From positions 26,507 to 90,506 of the forward strand of contig CALOCN010000018.1 in the NCBI GenBank assembly GCA_942491735.1: a stretch of DNA of 64,000 bases. The letters are read 5' to 3'. Each line of letters begins with the position of its first letter. Within the stretch, counting starts at the first letter, position 1. Below are positions 52,123 through 61,041 of this stretch, piece by piece. Both the position numbers and the translations under genes were made by a program. Source of the stretch: CALOCN01 sp942491735. Lineage in GTDB: Bacteria > Eisenbacteria > RBG-16-71-46 > JABDJR01. The notes under the pieces are model-generated. The model did not search any database, had not been told where the DNA came from, and saw only the letters and a list, made by a program, of their open reading frames with translations.

Positions 52123-53123
52123 TCGTTGGCGAGGTCAGCCAGTGCGGCCAGACGAGACAGCGCCCGGAAGTACTTCTTCCGGTAGCCGCCCTCGAGCATC
52201 TCGGGCGCGAAGATCTGCCCCACGGATTCCCCAGAGGCCGCAACGGGCACGTCCTGGTCGTAGAGGCGGTCGATCAGCACAACAAGTCGCAACGCCACGT
52301 CCTGCGCGGTGAGCTGGTGGACCCCGGTCAAACCGACCAGCGGGATACCCGCGACGAGCTTCGAGTACTTCGAAGGATGGATCGTCGCCAGATGCCGGCA
52401 TACGCGGTCGAAGTCGTCGAGGGTTGCGCCCGGTCGGGCTTGCACCGCCTGGACGACCGCGTCTTCACTCCACGGCCGCGGTGCAACTGGGACGCCGCGG
52501 TGGCGATAGTCCACACCGTCGATGCGGATCACGTCGAAGTGCGCCGACAGGCCCTGGATCTCGCGAAGGAAGTCGTCAGCCGCGAACCGTCCCTCCCCCA
52601 GCGCATCGGGCAGCGTGTTCGAGGTCGCCGCCAGGCGCACTCCCCTCTCCGTGAGGGCCATCAGCAGCGAACTCATCAGCACGGTGTCGCCGGGGTCGTC
52701 CAATTCGAACTCATCGATGCACACCAGTGTCCGGTCCGACAGGGCCTCGACGGTTCCGTTGAAACCGAGCGCACCAACCAGGTGGGTGTACTCCACGAAC
52801 GTGCCGTAGGCCTTCGGAGCCTCGGCGAGGTGCCACACCGACGCCAGCAGGTGCGTCTTGCCGACGCCGAAACCACCGTCGAAGTAGATACCCGGCCGGA
52901 ATTCGGCAGGTGCCGCCTTGCGCAACCAGCGACGCCGTTGCGGAGCGGCACCGGCGGCAAGGAACGCCCGTGCGCTCGCCACCGCGGCGCCCTGCCCCGG
53001 ATAGTTCGGATCCGGAACGTAGGAGTCCAGGCTCACCGACCCGAAATGGGGGGGTGGCACGAGGCCCGCGACCAGTTCGCCGGCAACCACCTCGGGATGA
53101 CGGTCGGACAGGCTGGGCGGCAC
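52113..53123 (-). CDS. zapE: AFG1-like ATPase ZapE
   Basis: A 336-residue AAA+ ATPase of the AFG1/ZapE family, linked in E. coli to cell division under low oxygen and in mitochondria to protein quality control. Visible are Walker A GGFGVGKTHLLA, Walker B VCIDEFELDDPGDT, sensor LAATSNTLP and the AFG1-specific DVIRIDGVDYRHRG. The GTG start lies six bases after TAGATT. It is divergent from the RibD-like gene, as in many actinobacteria. Confidence 0.93.
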   Translation of the reverse strand: MPPSLSDRHPEVVAGELVAGLVPPPHFGSVSLDSYVPDPNYPGQGAAVASARAFLAAGAAPQRRRWLRKAAPAEFRPGIYFDGGFGVGKTHLLASVWHLAEAPKAYGTFVEYTHLVGALGFNGTVEALSDRTLVCIDEFELDDPGDTVLMSSLLMALTERGVRLAATSNTLPDALGEGRFAADDFLREIQGLSAHFDVIRIDGVDYRHRGVPVAPRPWSEDAVVQAVQARPGATLDDFDRVCRHLATIHPSKYSKLVAGIPLVGLTGVHQLTAQDVALRLVVLIDRLYDQDVPVAASGESVGQIFAPEMLEGGYRKKYFRALSRLAALADLANDQA

Positions 53124-53193
53124 GCAAGGAATCTACCGGGGCACCGGACCGGTCGACGCGCTTGGCCCACCGTGCAAGTGTTCAGATAGGCGA

Positions 53194-53757
53194 ATGGACG
53201 ACGAGGAACTCTGGCAGGCGTACGCGTGGCCGAGCCGCTGCTTGCGTGTCAATTTCGTGATCAGTCTCGACGGCCACATTCAGGGTCCCGACGGCTTGTC
53301 AGGCACTTTGAGCGGACCGCACGACCGACGGCTGTTCCACATGCTGCGCGCAGGGTGTGACGCGATCCTCGTGGGTGCGGGCACTGCGCGGACCGAGACC
53401 TACAAATCAGTGGCGATCAGGTCCCCGTGGGAGCAGTTCCGCGAGCAACCAGCACCCCCGGCCCTCATCCTGGTGTCCGCCAGCGGGAACGTGCCGGACA
53501 TCGAGGGCGCGATCGTCAGCGACGGATCGGACCTCACAGACCTGCGCGAGCGCTACCCCAAGATCTTGTGTGAAGGCGGCCCTCGGTTGTTCAGCACGCT
53601 CTTGGAACAGGGCCTCGTAGACGAGCTGGCGCTGAGCATCTCGGCTGGGATCGGCGGCTTCGGCAGCCTTGTCCTGGACGGCGTATCGGCGCGGACCCGA
53701 CCCAAACACACGCACGTAATGGATGAAGGCCTCTTCACACTCTGGGACGTCACGTGA
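53194..53757 (+). CDS. RibD C-terminal-domain reductase
   Basis: A 187-residue stand-alone pyrimidine-reductase domain (dihydrofolate-reductase fold), related to the riboflavin-pathway reductase RibD-C. The N-terminal RVNFVISLDGHIQG, the NADPH-binding FHMLRAGCDAILVGAGTART and CEGGPRLFSTLLEQGLVDEL are conserved. With no deaminase domain and no rib genes near, its substrate may differ. Its stop overlaps the GTG of the ligase gene (GTGA). Confidence 0.88.
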   Translation: MDDEELWQAYAWPSRCLRVNFVISLDGHIQGPDGLSGTLSGPHDRRLFHMLRAGCDAILVGAGTARTETYKSVAIRSPWEQFREQPAPPALILVSASGNVPDIEGAIVSDGSDLTDLRERYPKILCEGGPRLFSTLLEQGLVDELALSISAGIGGFGSLVLDGVSARTRPKHTHVMDEGLFTLWDVT

Positions 53758-54675
53758 TCAAACCGATGCTCGCCAAGGCCGTCGGCGACCAGGTGCCCAT
53801 CACGCCGGGATTGTTGTACGAGCCGAAGTGGGACGGCTTCCGCTGCCTGGTGTTCCGAGAGGACGAAGGGATAATCCTGCAGAGCCGTAAGGAGGAGGAC
53901 TTCTCCTACCTCTTCCCCGAAGTCGTCGCTGCCTGCCAGAACCTGCACCGCTGGTACGACGCTCGACGGAGAACTCGTCATCCTCGGCGACAGCGGACTG
54001 GAGTTCGACCTTCTGAGCAACCGGATCCGGCCGCGCTCCGAAGCAGGGGGCTGGAAGATTCAAGAACTGTCGCAGAACACCCCGGCCCAATACGTGGCAT
54101 TCGACCTCCTGAGGTGGCAGGACGAGGACGTGAGCCAGCGGCCGTTCGCCGAACGTCGCGAGTTGCTCGAGGGAATCGACCTGCCCGCCGGGATGCACCT
54201 GACGCCGATCACGAAGGATCCCGCCGTGGCTCGGGAGTGGTTCGACCTCTTCGAAGGAGCCGGTCTGGATGGCGTTGTGTGCAAGCCATCGGACCAGCCC
54301 TACTCCCCCGGCAAACGGACGATGCTCAAGGTCAAGCATGTTCGGACGGCCGACGTCGTGGTCGCCGGGTGGCGACCGTACAAGAATGCGGCACCCGATG
54401 GCTCGCCGATGCTCGGAGCCCTGCTGCTGGGTCTGTACGACGACGAGGGAACCTTACATAACGTCGGCGCTGCTTCGGTGCGTTCTTAGCAGGGAGAACC
54501 GGATCGCTCGGCCAAGGAGCTGGCCGCCCTCGAGATTGGCCCCAACGACGATCACCCGTGGAAATGGGAGTCCGAGGGCCAACGGGTGCCAGGTATGCAG
54601 TCGCGATGGACGGGGAAGAAGGACATGGGTTTCCATCGCTACCTGGACCAACGGCTGATCGTAATCGGCCCGCAC
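53754..54675 (+). pseudogene. ATP-dependent DNA ligase (LigC-type), frame broken and 3' end lost
   Basis: The N-terminus has the adenylation motif YEPKWDGFRC (nucleophile Lys25) and SRKEEDFSYLFPEV. At about 53948 one extra base shifts the frame to TTLDGELVILGDSGLEFDLL, which runs through VAFDLLRW, GLDGVVCKPSDQPYSPGKRTMLKVKH to an in-frame TAG at 54487-54489. The same frame resumes with KELAALEIGPNDDHPWKWES and SRWTGKKDMGFHRYLDQRLIVI, and two compensating indels around 54485-54515 would explain the stop. The expected end (a VxYDHMxG...RFRHxxxF region) is absent because the contig changes to flagellar sequence near 54670. Confidence 0.8.
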
Positions 54676-54691
54676 CACGACGGAATCAATC

Positions 54692-55477
54692 ATGGCATCA
54701 GCACTGAATATCGCCCAGACCGGTCTTGACGCGCAGCAAACGCGCCTGGCGGTGATCTCGAACAACCTCGCCAACGTTTCGACCAACGGCTACAAAAAAA
54801 GTCGCGCGAATTTCGAGGACCTGCTCTACGAAACGATCACCCAACCCGGCGCGGCGTCATCGCAAAGCACCGAGCTGCCGTCCGGATTGATGCTGGGCAC
54901 CGGTGTGCGACCGGTAGCGACAGCCAAGATTTTTACCCAGGGCAGCCTCACCCAAACCGGCAACAGCCTCGATGTCGCGATCCAGGGACGCGGTTTCCTG
55001 CAGGTGCTGATGCCCGACGGTTCGACGTCTTACACGCGCGACGGCGGCCTGTCGATGAACTCCCAGGGCCAGATCGTCACGGCCTCGGGTTACGAGATCG
55101 ATCCCGGTATCAGCATCCCGGCCGAGACCCTGTCGATCACCATCGGCAGCGACGGTACGGTGTCGGCACTGGTCGCCGGTTCGAACACGCCGACCCAGGT
55201 CGGCAACATGCAGATGGCGGATTTCATCAATCCGCAGGGCCTGCAGCCGATCGGCGAAAACCTGTTCAAGGAAACCGTCGCCAGCGGCAATCCGCAGACC
55301 GGCACGCCGGGCCTGAACGGGCTCGGTACCTTTATCCAGGGCGCTGTGGAGTCGTCGAACGTCAACGTCGTCGAGGAGCTGGTTGACATGATCGAAGCGC
55401 AACGCTCCTACGAAATGAATTCCAAGGCCATCCAGACGGCCGACGAAATGATGCAGTTCGTGACCCAGACCCTGTAA
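54692..55477 (+). CDS. flgG: Flagellar distal rod protein FlgG
   Basis: A complete 261-residue rod protein of gammaproteobacterial type. The N-terminal heptad ends in LDAQQTRLAVISNNLANVSTNGYKKSRANFEDLLYET; the central D1 region has GTGVRPVATAKIFTQGSLTQTGNSLDVAIQGRGFLQV; the C-terminus ESSNVNVVEELVDMIEAQRSYEMNSKAI is typical. It is unlike anything upstream and begins at or within about 20 bases of a contig junction, so its true upstream context (flgF) is missing. Confidence 0.95.
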   Translation: MASALNIAQTGLDAQQTRLAVISNNLANVSTNGYKKSRANFEDLLYETITQPGAASSQSTELPSGLMLGTGVRPVATAKIFTQGSLTQTGNSLDVAIQGRGFLQVLMPDGSTSYTRDGGLSMNSQGQIVTASGYEIDPGISIPAETLSITIGSDGTVSALVAGSNTPTQVGNMQMADFINPQGLQPIGENLFKETVASGNPQTGTPGLNGLGTFIQGAVESSNVNVVEELVDMIEAQRSYEMNSKAIQTADEMMQFVTQTL

Positions 55478-55513
55478 GCAACGCTGATCCTGCTATTCAA
55501 GAGGCACGCCGAG

Positions 55514-56239
55514 ATGACCTTAGTTGAACGTACGATACGCTTAATGCTGATCGCGCTGCTGCTCGGCGCGCTGGTTGGCTGCAACACCACGCCACGGCGC
55601 GATCCCGAATACGCCGCGTCGCTACCGGCTGCCCACCCCGGCCCGCAGATGGCACAGGCCGCCACCGGCGGTATCTACCAGAACGGCTATGACCTGGCCT
55701 TTTTCGAGGACGTCAAGGCGCGGCGCATCGGCGATATCCTCACCATCCGGCTCGACGAAAGCCATAACGCGCAGAAAACCGCCGATACCGACCTGGCGCG
55801 TAACAGTTCCTCGTCGATCACCAATCCGACCATCCTCGGCACCACCCCGCAGTTCAGCCTGCCCGGGATCCTGCCGCTGGCCAGTACCACCGACAATACG
55901 CTGGAGACCAGGCTCGCCGGTGAGCATGACTTCACCGGCGAATCGGATTCGCAACTCAGCAATTCACTGAGCGGTAATCTCACCGTCACCGTCGCCGACG
56001 TACTCCCGAACGGCAATCTGCTGGTGCGCGGCGAAAAGCGCCTGAACATCAACCAGGGCAACGAGTACGTCAAGATTTCGGGCATCGTGCGCCCGATCGA
56101 TATCGCCACCGACAACACCGTGGCCTCAACCAAGGTCGCCGACGCCACCATCATCTACAACGGCGACGGCGCGGTCGCGGACTCCAATCGCGCCGGCTGG
56201 CTGACGCGCTTTTTTATCAGTGCCGCTTCGCCGTTCTAG
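55514..56239 (+). CDS. flgH: Flagellar L-ring lipoprotein FlgH
   Basis: A 241-residue outer-membrane ring lipoprotein: signal peptide MLIALLLGALVGC with the lipobox Cys, then the conserved FFEDVKARRIGDILTIRLDE, GNLTVTVADVLPNGNLLVRGEKRL and the closing AGWLTRFF. An outer-membrane flagellar ring is not possible in an actinobacterium, which confirms the foreign origin. It is 36 bases after flgG. Confidence 0.95.
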   Translation: MTLVERTIRLMLIALLLGALVGCNTTPRRDPEYAASLPAAHPGPQMAQAATGGIYQNGYDLAFFEDVKARRIGDILTIRLDESHNAQKTADTDLARNSSSSITNPTILGTTPQFSLPGILPLASTTDNTLETRLAGEHDFTGESDSQLSNSLSGNLTVTVADVLPNGNLLVRGEKRLNINQGNEYVKISGIVRPIDIATDNTVASTKVADATIIYNGDGAVADSNRAGWLTRFFISAASPF

Positions 56240-56277
56240 CCCGCGCCCGCAACCTTATTCGCATTCAGGAACGAACC

Positions 56278-57381
56278 ATGAAACTTTTCAAGTCTGTAGT
56301 CCTGCTGGTCCTGGCCGCGCTCGCGGTCCCCGGCCATGCCGAACGGATCAAGGATATTGCCCAGGTTGCCGGGGTGCGTGAGAACCAGCTGGTCGGATAC
56401 GGTCTCGTCGTCGGTCTCGACGGCACCGGTGACCAGACTTCGCAGACCCAGTTTACCGTGCAGAGCATCCGCAACATGCTCAACCAGCTCGGTATCACTT
56501 TGCCGCCGAACGCCAATCCGCAGCTCAAGAACGTTGCCGCGGTCATGGTCCACGCGTCGCTGCCGGCGTTCGCCAAGCCCGGCGCGACGATCGACGTCAC
56601 GGTGTCCTCGATCGGCAACGCCAAGAGTCTGCGCGGCGGATCGCTGATCATGACGCCGCTCAAGGGTGCCGATGGTGCGGTTTACGCCATGGCCCAGGGC
56701 AATCTCGTGGTCGGCGGTTTCGGTGTGTCCAGCGACGATGGTTCGTCGATCACGGTCAACGTGCCGAGCGTCGGCCGCGTGCCGGGCGGCGCGACCGTGG
56801 AACGCGAAGTGATATCGCCGTTCCTGCAAGGCGACTACCTGACGTTGAACCTGCGGCGTACGGATTTCACCACTGCCTCACGCGTGGTCGAGGCCATCGA
56901 CGCCGCGCTCGGCGACCAGTCCGCGCTGGCCGTGGACGGTACCTCGGTCCGCGTCGTCGCGCCGCTCGACCCGGCCCAGCGGGTAGCGTTCATGTCTATC
57001 GTCGAAAACATCGAGGTCGCGCCCGGCGAGGCCGCAGCCCGGGTTGTCGTCAACTCGCGCACCGGAACGGTCGTGATCGGCAACCGCGTCATGGTCAGTG
57101 CCGCGGCCGTCACCCACGGCAGCCTCAGCGTCACGATCAGCAACAACCCGCTGGTCAGCCAGCCGGCGCCGTTGTCCGGCGGCCAGACCGCGGTGGTGGC
57201 AAACCAGGAAATCGACGTGGAACAGGAACGCAATCGTATGTTCCTGTTCAATCCGGGCGTTTCACTGGACGACATCGTCCAGGCCGTCAACGGCGTTGGT
57301 GCCGCGCCCGGCGACCTGGTCGCCATCCTCGAGGCGCTCAAGGAAGCCGGCGCGCTGCGCGCCGAACTGATCGTGATCTGA
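56278..57381 (+). CDS. flgI: Flagellar P-ring protein FlgI
   Basis: A 367-residue periplasmic ring protein with a cleavable signal peptide (SVVLLVLAALAVPGHA). It is followed by ERIKDIAQVAGVRENQLVGYGLVVGLDGTGDQ, the SSIGNAKSLRGGSLIMTPL region and the C-terminal NGVGAAPGDLVAILEALKEAGAL. Length and all blocks are normal. It forms the P-ring around the rod built by FlgG. Confidence 0.96.
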   Translation: MKLFKSVVLLVLAALAVPGHAERIKDIAQVAGVRENQLVGYGLVVGLDGTGDQTSQTQFTVQSIRNMLNQLGITLPPNANPQLKNVAAVMVHASLPAFAKPGATIDVTVSSIGNAKSLRGGSLIMTPLKGADGAVYAMAQGNLVVGGFGVSSDDGSSITVNVPSVGRVPGGATVEREVISPFLQGDYLTLNLRRTDFTTASRVVEAIDAALGDQSALAVDGTSVRVVAPLDPAQRVAFMSIVENIEVAPGEAAARVVVNSRTGTVVIGNRVMVSAAAVTHGSLSVTISNNPLVSQPAPLSGGQTAVVANQEIDVEQERNRMFLFNPGVSLDDIVQAVNGVGAAPGDLVAILEALKEAGALRAELIVI

Positions 57382-57535
57382 ATGCGGCAGCTACTGCCGG
57401 CCGCAGCGGCAGGGTTTGCCGCCGATGCGCCGTTAGTTGCGTGATCAAGCGTGCGTCAGCGCTCGGGATCACGTTCTACGCAGGGTTGGCATCAGTTGTG
57501 CAACGTGCAAGCGAAACAAGGACCGGGATCAGCAC

Positions 57536-57945
57536 ATGCAACCATCCACCGCCGGCGGTTACGTCGATTTCTCGCGCTTCGGTGCGCTGCGACAGCAGGC
57601 CAGCACCGATCAGCGGGCCGCCATGGAGACCGTCGCCGATGAATTCGAGGCGTTGTTTGTCGATCTCATGCTGAAAGCGGCACGTGAGGCCGAGGTCGAG
57701 GGCGGCCTGTTTGATTCCGGCGCCATGTCGACCTACCGCGAGATGTTCGATCACCAGATCGCCATGACCCTGGCGCACAATCACGACCTTGGCATCGGCC
57801 GCGCGATGACCCGTCAGCTCGACGGCATGATGGGTAATGTCGAGCCGCGCCCGGAAGTTCAGCCCGCGGTCATGTCCGCGGCCGCCGCCGCGGCGACCGC
57901 CACCTGGCGACGCTATAACGGCCCGCCGCCACCGGGGAGTATAGG
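57536..57945 (+). CDS. flgJ: Flagellar rod-capping protein FlgJ, N-terminal part only
   Basis: About 135 residues of the rod-binding domain: DFSRFGALRQQAS, AMETVADEFEALFVDLMLKAAREAE, SGAMSTYREMFDHQIAMTLAHNHDLGIG. The muramidase domain that should follow is missing. After an Ala-rich linker the sequence turns into unrelated DNA near 57945, so the gene is cut by a contig junction rather than by a stop codon. Confidence 0.85.
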
Positions 57946-57949
57946 GGTC

Positions 57950-58807
57950 GGGTTTCGAAAATCAACTGTTTGTGCAGCGCACTGGCGGCGGTCCGCGACC
58001 TCAGGTCGCCGGCGGCGGGAGCGTCCGACGGTCAACCGCCGGTGATCGAAGTCCTTGGTCAGCGCGAGGTCGGCGGTGACCACCTCGAAGTACGGAGACA
58101 GGTCGAAATCGCGCGGGGTGAACAGCGAATGGTGCCGGATGTGCAGGATCTCGGCGCGCTGGTCGCGGGCGCGCCCCTGTCGGTGCATGTCGCGGGTGAT
58201 GACCGGGCAGAACCGGGTAGCGGATGCGCTGGAAAGCCTGGGCGATCAGAGACGAGCATGGCGCGGGTCGGGTCGCCCGATCCGAAGGCGAGCAGGCGCC
58301 GGCGCCAGCGCACCGGGACGGGCGGCGTCGGCAGCAGGTAGCGCAGCAGATCGACCAGATGTCTCAGATCGTAGGTTTCCCCAGCCGGCTATCGATGCCA
58401 TGAAACGGATAAGGGCGTCGCGGTCTGGTCGCTCAGCCCGACCGGCCGGCAGATACGCGTGTTGAGCGCGCGGTATTTCGACAGCGGCACCGCGACCACG
58501 CCCTGTTCCAGATTCGCCTCGATCAGCGTGTGTGTTGCGTCGGGCCCATGCCGAGTCGGTCAGGGCGTTCCCGACGTAGAGCGCGGCGTGCGACCAGGTG
58601 GACTGGGTGAGGTATTTGATGGCCGCAGCGATACGCCGATGCGCCCTCGACCAGGAGAATATCGCCGGGCCGCAGGGTCCGGCGAAGGGCGGCGACGTTC
58701 GCATGGGTATAGGGCGGCGCGCCCGAAACCGGTTTGCGCAGATTGTCGGCCAAACGGCGGCCGAGCGCGTCCATCAGGGTATCCCGCTGTTCGGTCATCG
58801 CGTCCAT
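57950..58807 (-). pseudogene. YiiX-like permuted NlpC/P60 hydrolase, several frameshifts
   Basis: Pieces in different frames add up to one lipo-like (YiiX/YebB-type) papain-fold protein: TEQRDTLMDALGRRLADNL and LRPGDILLVEG, then AAAIKYLTQSTWSHAALYVG (catalytic His region), LIEANLEQGVVAVPLSKYRA, RFMASIAGWGNL and finally LFTPRDFDLSPYFEVV. At least four frame changes occur in 850 bases. The start ATG is 58807 or 58798; the 3' end meets the junction with flgJ. The codon use and Arg-rich composition suggest an alphaproteobacterium. Confidence 0.65.
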
Positions 58808-58838
58808 CCGTGCGGCGATCGGGTGCCGGGTGGACCGG

Positions 58839-59816
58839 TCAGGGGCCCAGCATCCAGACACCATCGTGCGAGAAGGCATGGAACGCAAAGGCGAAAACGA
58901 CCTCATGGGCGACATCGCGCCCGGTCGCCGCATCGCGCACGCGGATCGCGCCGACGTCGCGTCCTTCGGCGATGCGGGCGGTGTCGAGCGCGGAGGCCAT
59001 GCCGGGGATCCAAGTGATCCGAAGGCCGTCCTCCTCGATCTCGCCGGATCGCGCCAGGCGTTCGAGCGGCCACGCCCGGTCATCGACGCGGACGACGCGC
59101 GCGAGCGGCGCGATACCGTGCGGCGGCGGCGCTCCGTCATAGAGGAACGGCCGCGCGGCGCTGTCGTACGAGACATAGGGATTCGCACCGTAAGGGCGGC
59201 GATTGGCGGCGGGCTCCGCCATGACGAGGCCCACGGGATTGCGCGTCCGGAACGCCGACCAGGGCTCCATCCACGTCACGACCGGATCGAGGCGCGTGCC
59301 GGTGAGGTCGCCCACGATCGCCTCGCCGGTGAACTGCTGCCACCAGGAATGGGTGGCGCGGTCGTACATCACCATGTCGGAGAAGCGCAGCAGCCCGGAG
59401 ACGCCGAACTCGAGGGTCTCGCCGCCAGACGCGACGGTCGAAGACGAGGCCCGAATTGCAGAGCGGGCAGAAGGTGACGGCGACGGGCTTGCCGCCGATC
59501 TCGTCGTTCACGATCTCATGCCAGGTGAGGTATCGGACGGGATAGGCGCGCGGGGTCTCGCCGTAGATCTCGACGGTCATCACCGGCTCGCGGTCCTCGA
59601 GCGCGATTTACGTCCGCGACGCCGATCATCCGAGGCGCCGTGATGGCCGGGATGCGTCGCCGAGGCACGCCGCCCAGAAGGATTTCGGTGGAATCGACGG
59701 TCGAGCGGGAGAAGTCGGTCTCCGGCCAGGCGGCGGCCAGGTTCGCGGGGGCGTCGTCGGCGCGCGCCTGCGACGTGAGCGTGATGGCGAGCGCGAGGGC
59801 GAGGACCGCGCGTTTC
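58839..59816 (-). pseudogene. DUF3179 domain protein, two frameshifts
   Basis: A secreted DUF3179 protein: a signal peptide (RAVLALALAITLTSQARA), AAWPETDFSRSTVDSTEILLGGVPR, then the core EIYGETPRAYPVRYLTWHEIVND, VTFCPLCNSGLVFDR (CPLC pair), MVMYDRATHSWWQQFTGEAIVGDL and YGANPYVSYD. The frame shifts near 59600 and near 59440. The start is probably TTG 59816, overlapping the DoxX stop. DUF3179 proteins are periplasmic and of unknown function. Confidence 0.75.
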
Positions 59817-60415
59817 AAGCGGAGCGCCGCTGTTCGAGACCCAGCATGCGGTCGAGGGACAGCGGGCCGCCGCCACGAAGGACCAGCACGACGAGCAGGA
59901 AGATCCAGAGCCCGCGCTGGTCCATGATCAGCGATCCGGACGGCGCGTCGAACCACGCGCCAATGGTCTGGGCGTCGGCCATGTGGCCGTAGATGTCGGT
60001 GAGGCTCATGACGATGATGAAACCGATCATGCCGAACGCCGCGAGGCGGGTGAGAAGACCGAGGATGATCAGCGCGGGCAGGATCGAGCACGGACCGGGT
60101 TCCGGCGAGGACGATCAGATCCTCGATAGAACGAGAACTGGGTGACGTCGTAGCCGATCACCTCGGCCTTTTCCGGAAAGATCTGAACGTAGGCCCCGGT
60201 GGAGGGCGAGAGGAAGGCCGAAGAAGCCGTCGCCGAGCTTGGTCGGCGCCGAGCGCCAGGAAATAGATCAGGAGCACGCCGGCGAGGGCGTTCCGGGCAG
60301 ACGTGGAGACCGGCCATGCGGCGGTCGCATCCTCAAGAGCCGCGGACGCGCGGGCGTAAAGGGCGAAGGGGCCGCCCGCATGGGCGGTGTGGGCGGCGGC
60401 GGTGGCGTGGGTCAT
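59815..60415 (-). pseudogene. DoxX-family membrane protein, frameshifted
   Basis: Parts in two or three frames form a four-helix DoxX-like protein: SARNALAGVLLIYFLALGADQ, then LPLSPSTGAYVQIFPEKAEVIGYDVTQF, then ARSCPALIILGLLTRLAAFGMIGFIIVMSL and RGLWIFLLVVLVLRGGGPLSLDR. Frames change near 60240 and 60110. DoxX genes commonly follow bufC/hvfC genes, as here. Confidence 0.7.
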
Positions 60416-60417
60416 AG

Positions 60418-61025
60418 CGTGTCGCTCCTCGGAATGTCGGTCGGCGCCGATGATCAGGCCCGCGCCGATGAGGCGGGCGAGGTCCTCGGCGGGATCGAAG
60501 TCTGGGCCTGCGGCGAAGCCCGCTTCGGCGAGGCTGGCGTCTGACTAAGAGACGCGGTCAGGAACGCAGCAGATGGGGGCGCGGTCAGGGGCGCGGTCGG
60601 TAGGAACGGTCAGTTACGGAACGGGCGACCAGCGCGCTTTCGGCGCCGAGCCCCGCGAGGGCGTGCGGCGTGGCGCCGGGCTGGTTCATGGCCCAGATGC
60701 TGTGAAACGGATGTGGCGACGAGAGGACATGGACCGACGGGTGCAGGCGCAGGCGCAGATCCTCGGGCGCGCGGTTGGCGGCTTCGGCCAGCGCGGTCGG
60801 ATCGAGCGGATCGGCGTCGGCGGCGTGGTAGGCCGCGCCACGGGCGAGTTCGAGGCGCGCGACATCGGCGAGGTAGGGCAGCGAGGCGGCCGGCGGGAAG
60901 GTCTCTAGGAACGCGGTCATCCGGTCGCCGTATTCCATCATCAGCGGTGAGCGCGGCGGATGTGCGCGGACGAACGCGCCGAACATTGCGATCGCGAAGT
61001 CGGTCCCCACGACCAATGTCATCAC
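60418..61025 (-). pseudogene. BufC/HvfC-type DUF2063 protein, 5' end lost, frameshifted
   Basis: The C-terminal two-thirds of a DUF2063 (putative DNA-binding domain) protein: AMFGAFVRAHPPRSPLMMEYG, SLPYLADVARLELARGAAYHAADA, LHPSVHVLSSPHPFHSIWAMNQPG. After a frame change near 60580 it continues AEAGFAAGPDFDPAEDLARLIGAGLIIGA. Such proteins work with a DUF692 enzyme (BufB/HvfB) that modifies small cysteine-rich peptides (bufferins) in metal homeostasis. The partner genes would lie beyond the junction at about 61025 and are absent. Confidence 0.7.
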
Positions 61026-61041
61026 GGATCATGTTTGTTTC

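Noticed and set aside
54692..57945. Horizontal transfer of flagellar genes into an actinobacterium
   Set aside because: The genes encode an outer-membrane L-ring, start and stop at gene-cutting boundaries without mobile-element marks, and are followed by two more unrelated segments; assembly chimerism explains this better.
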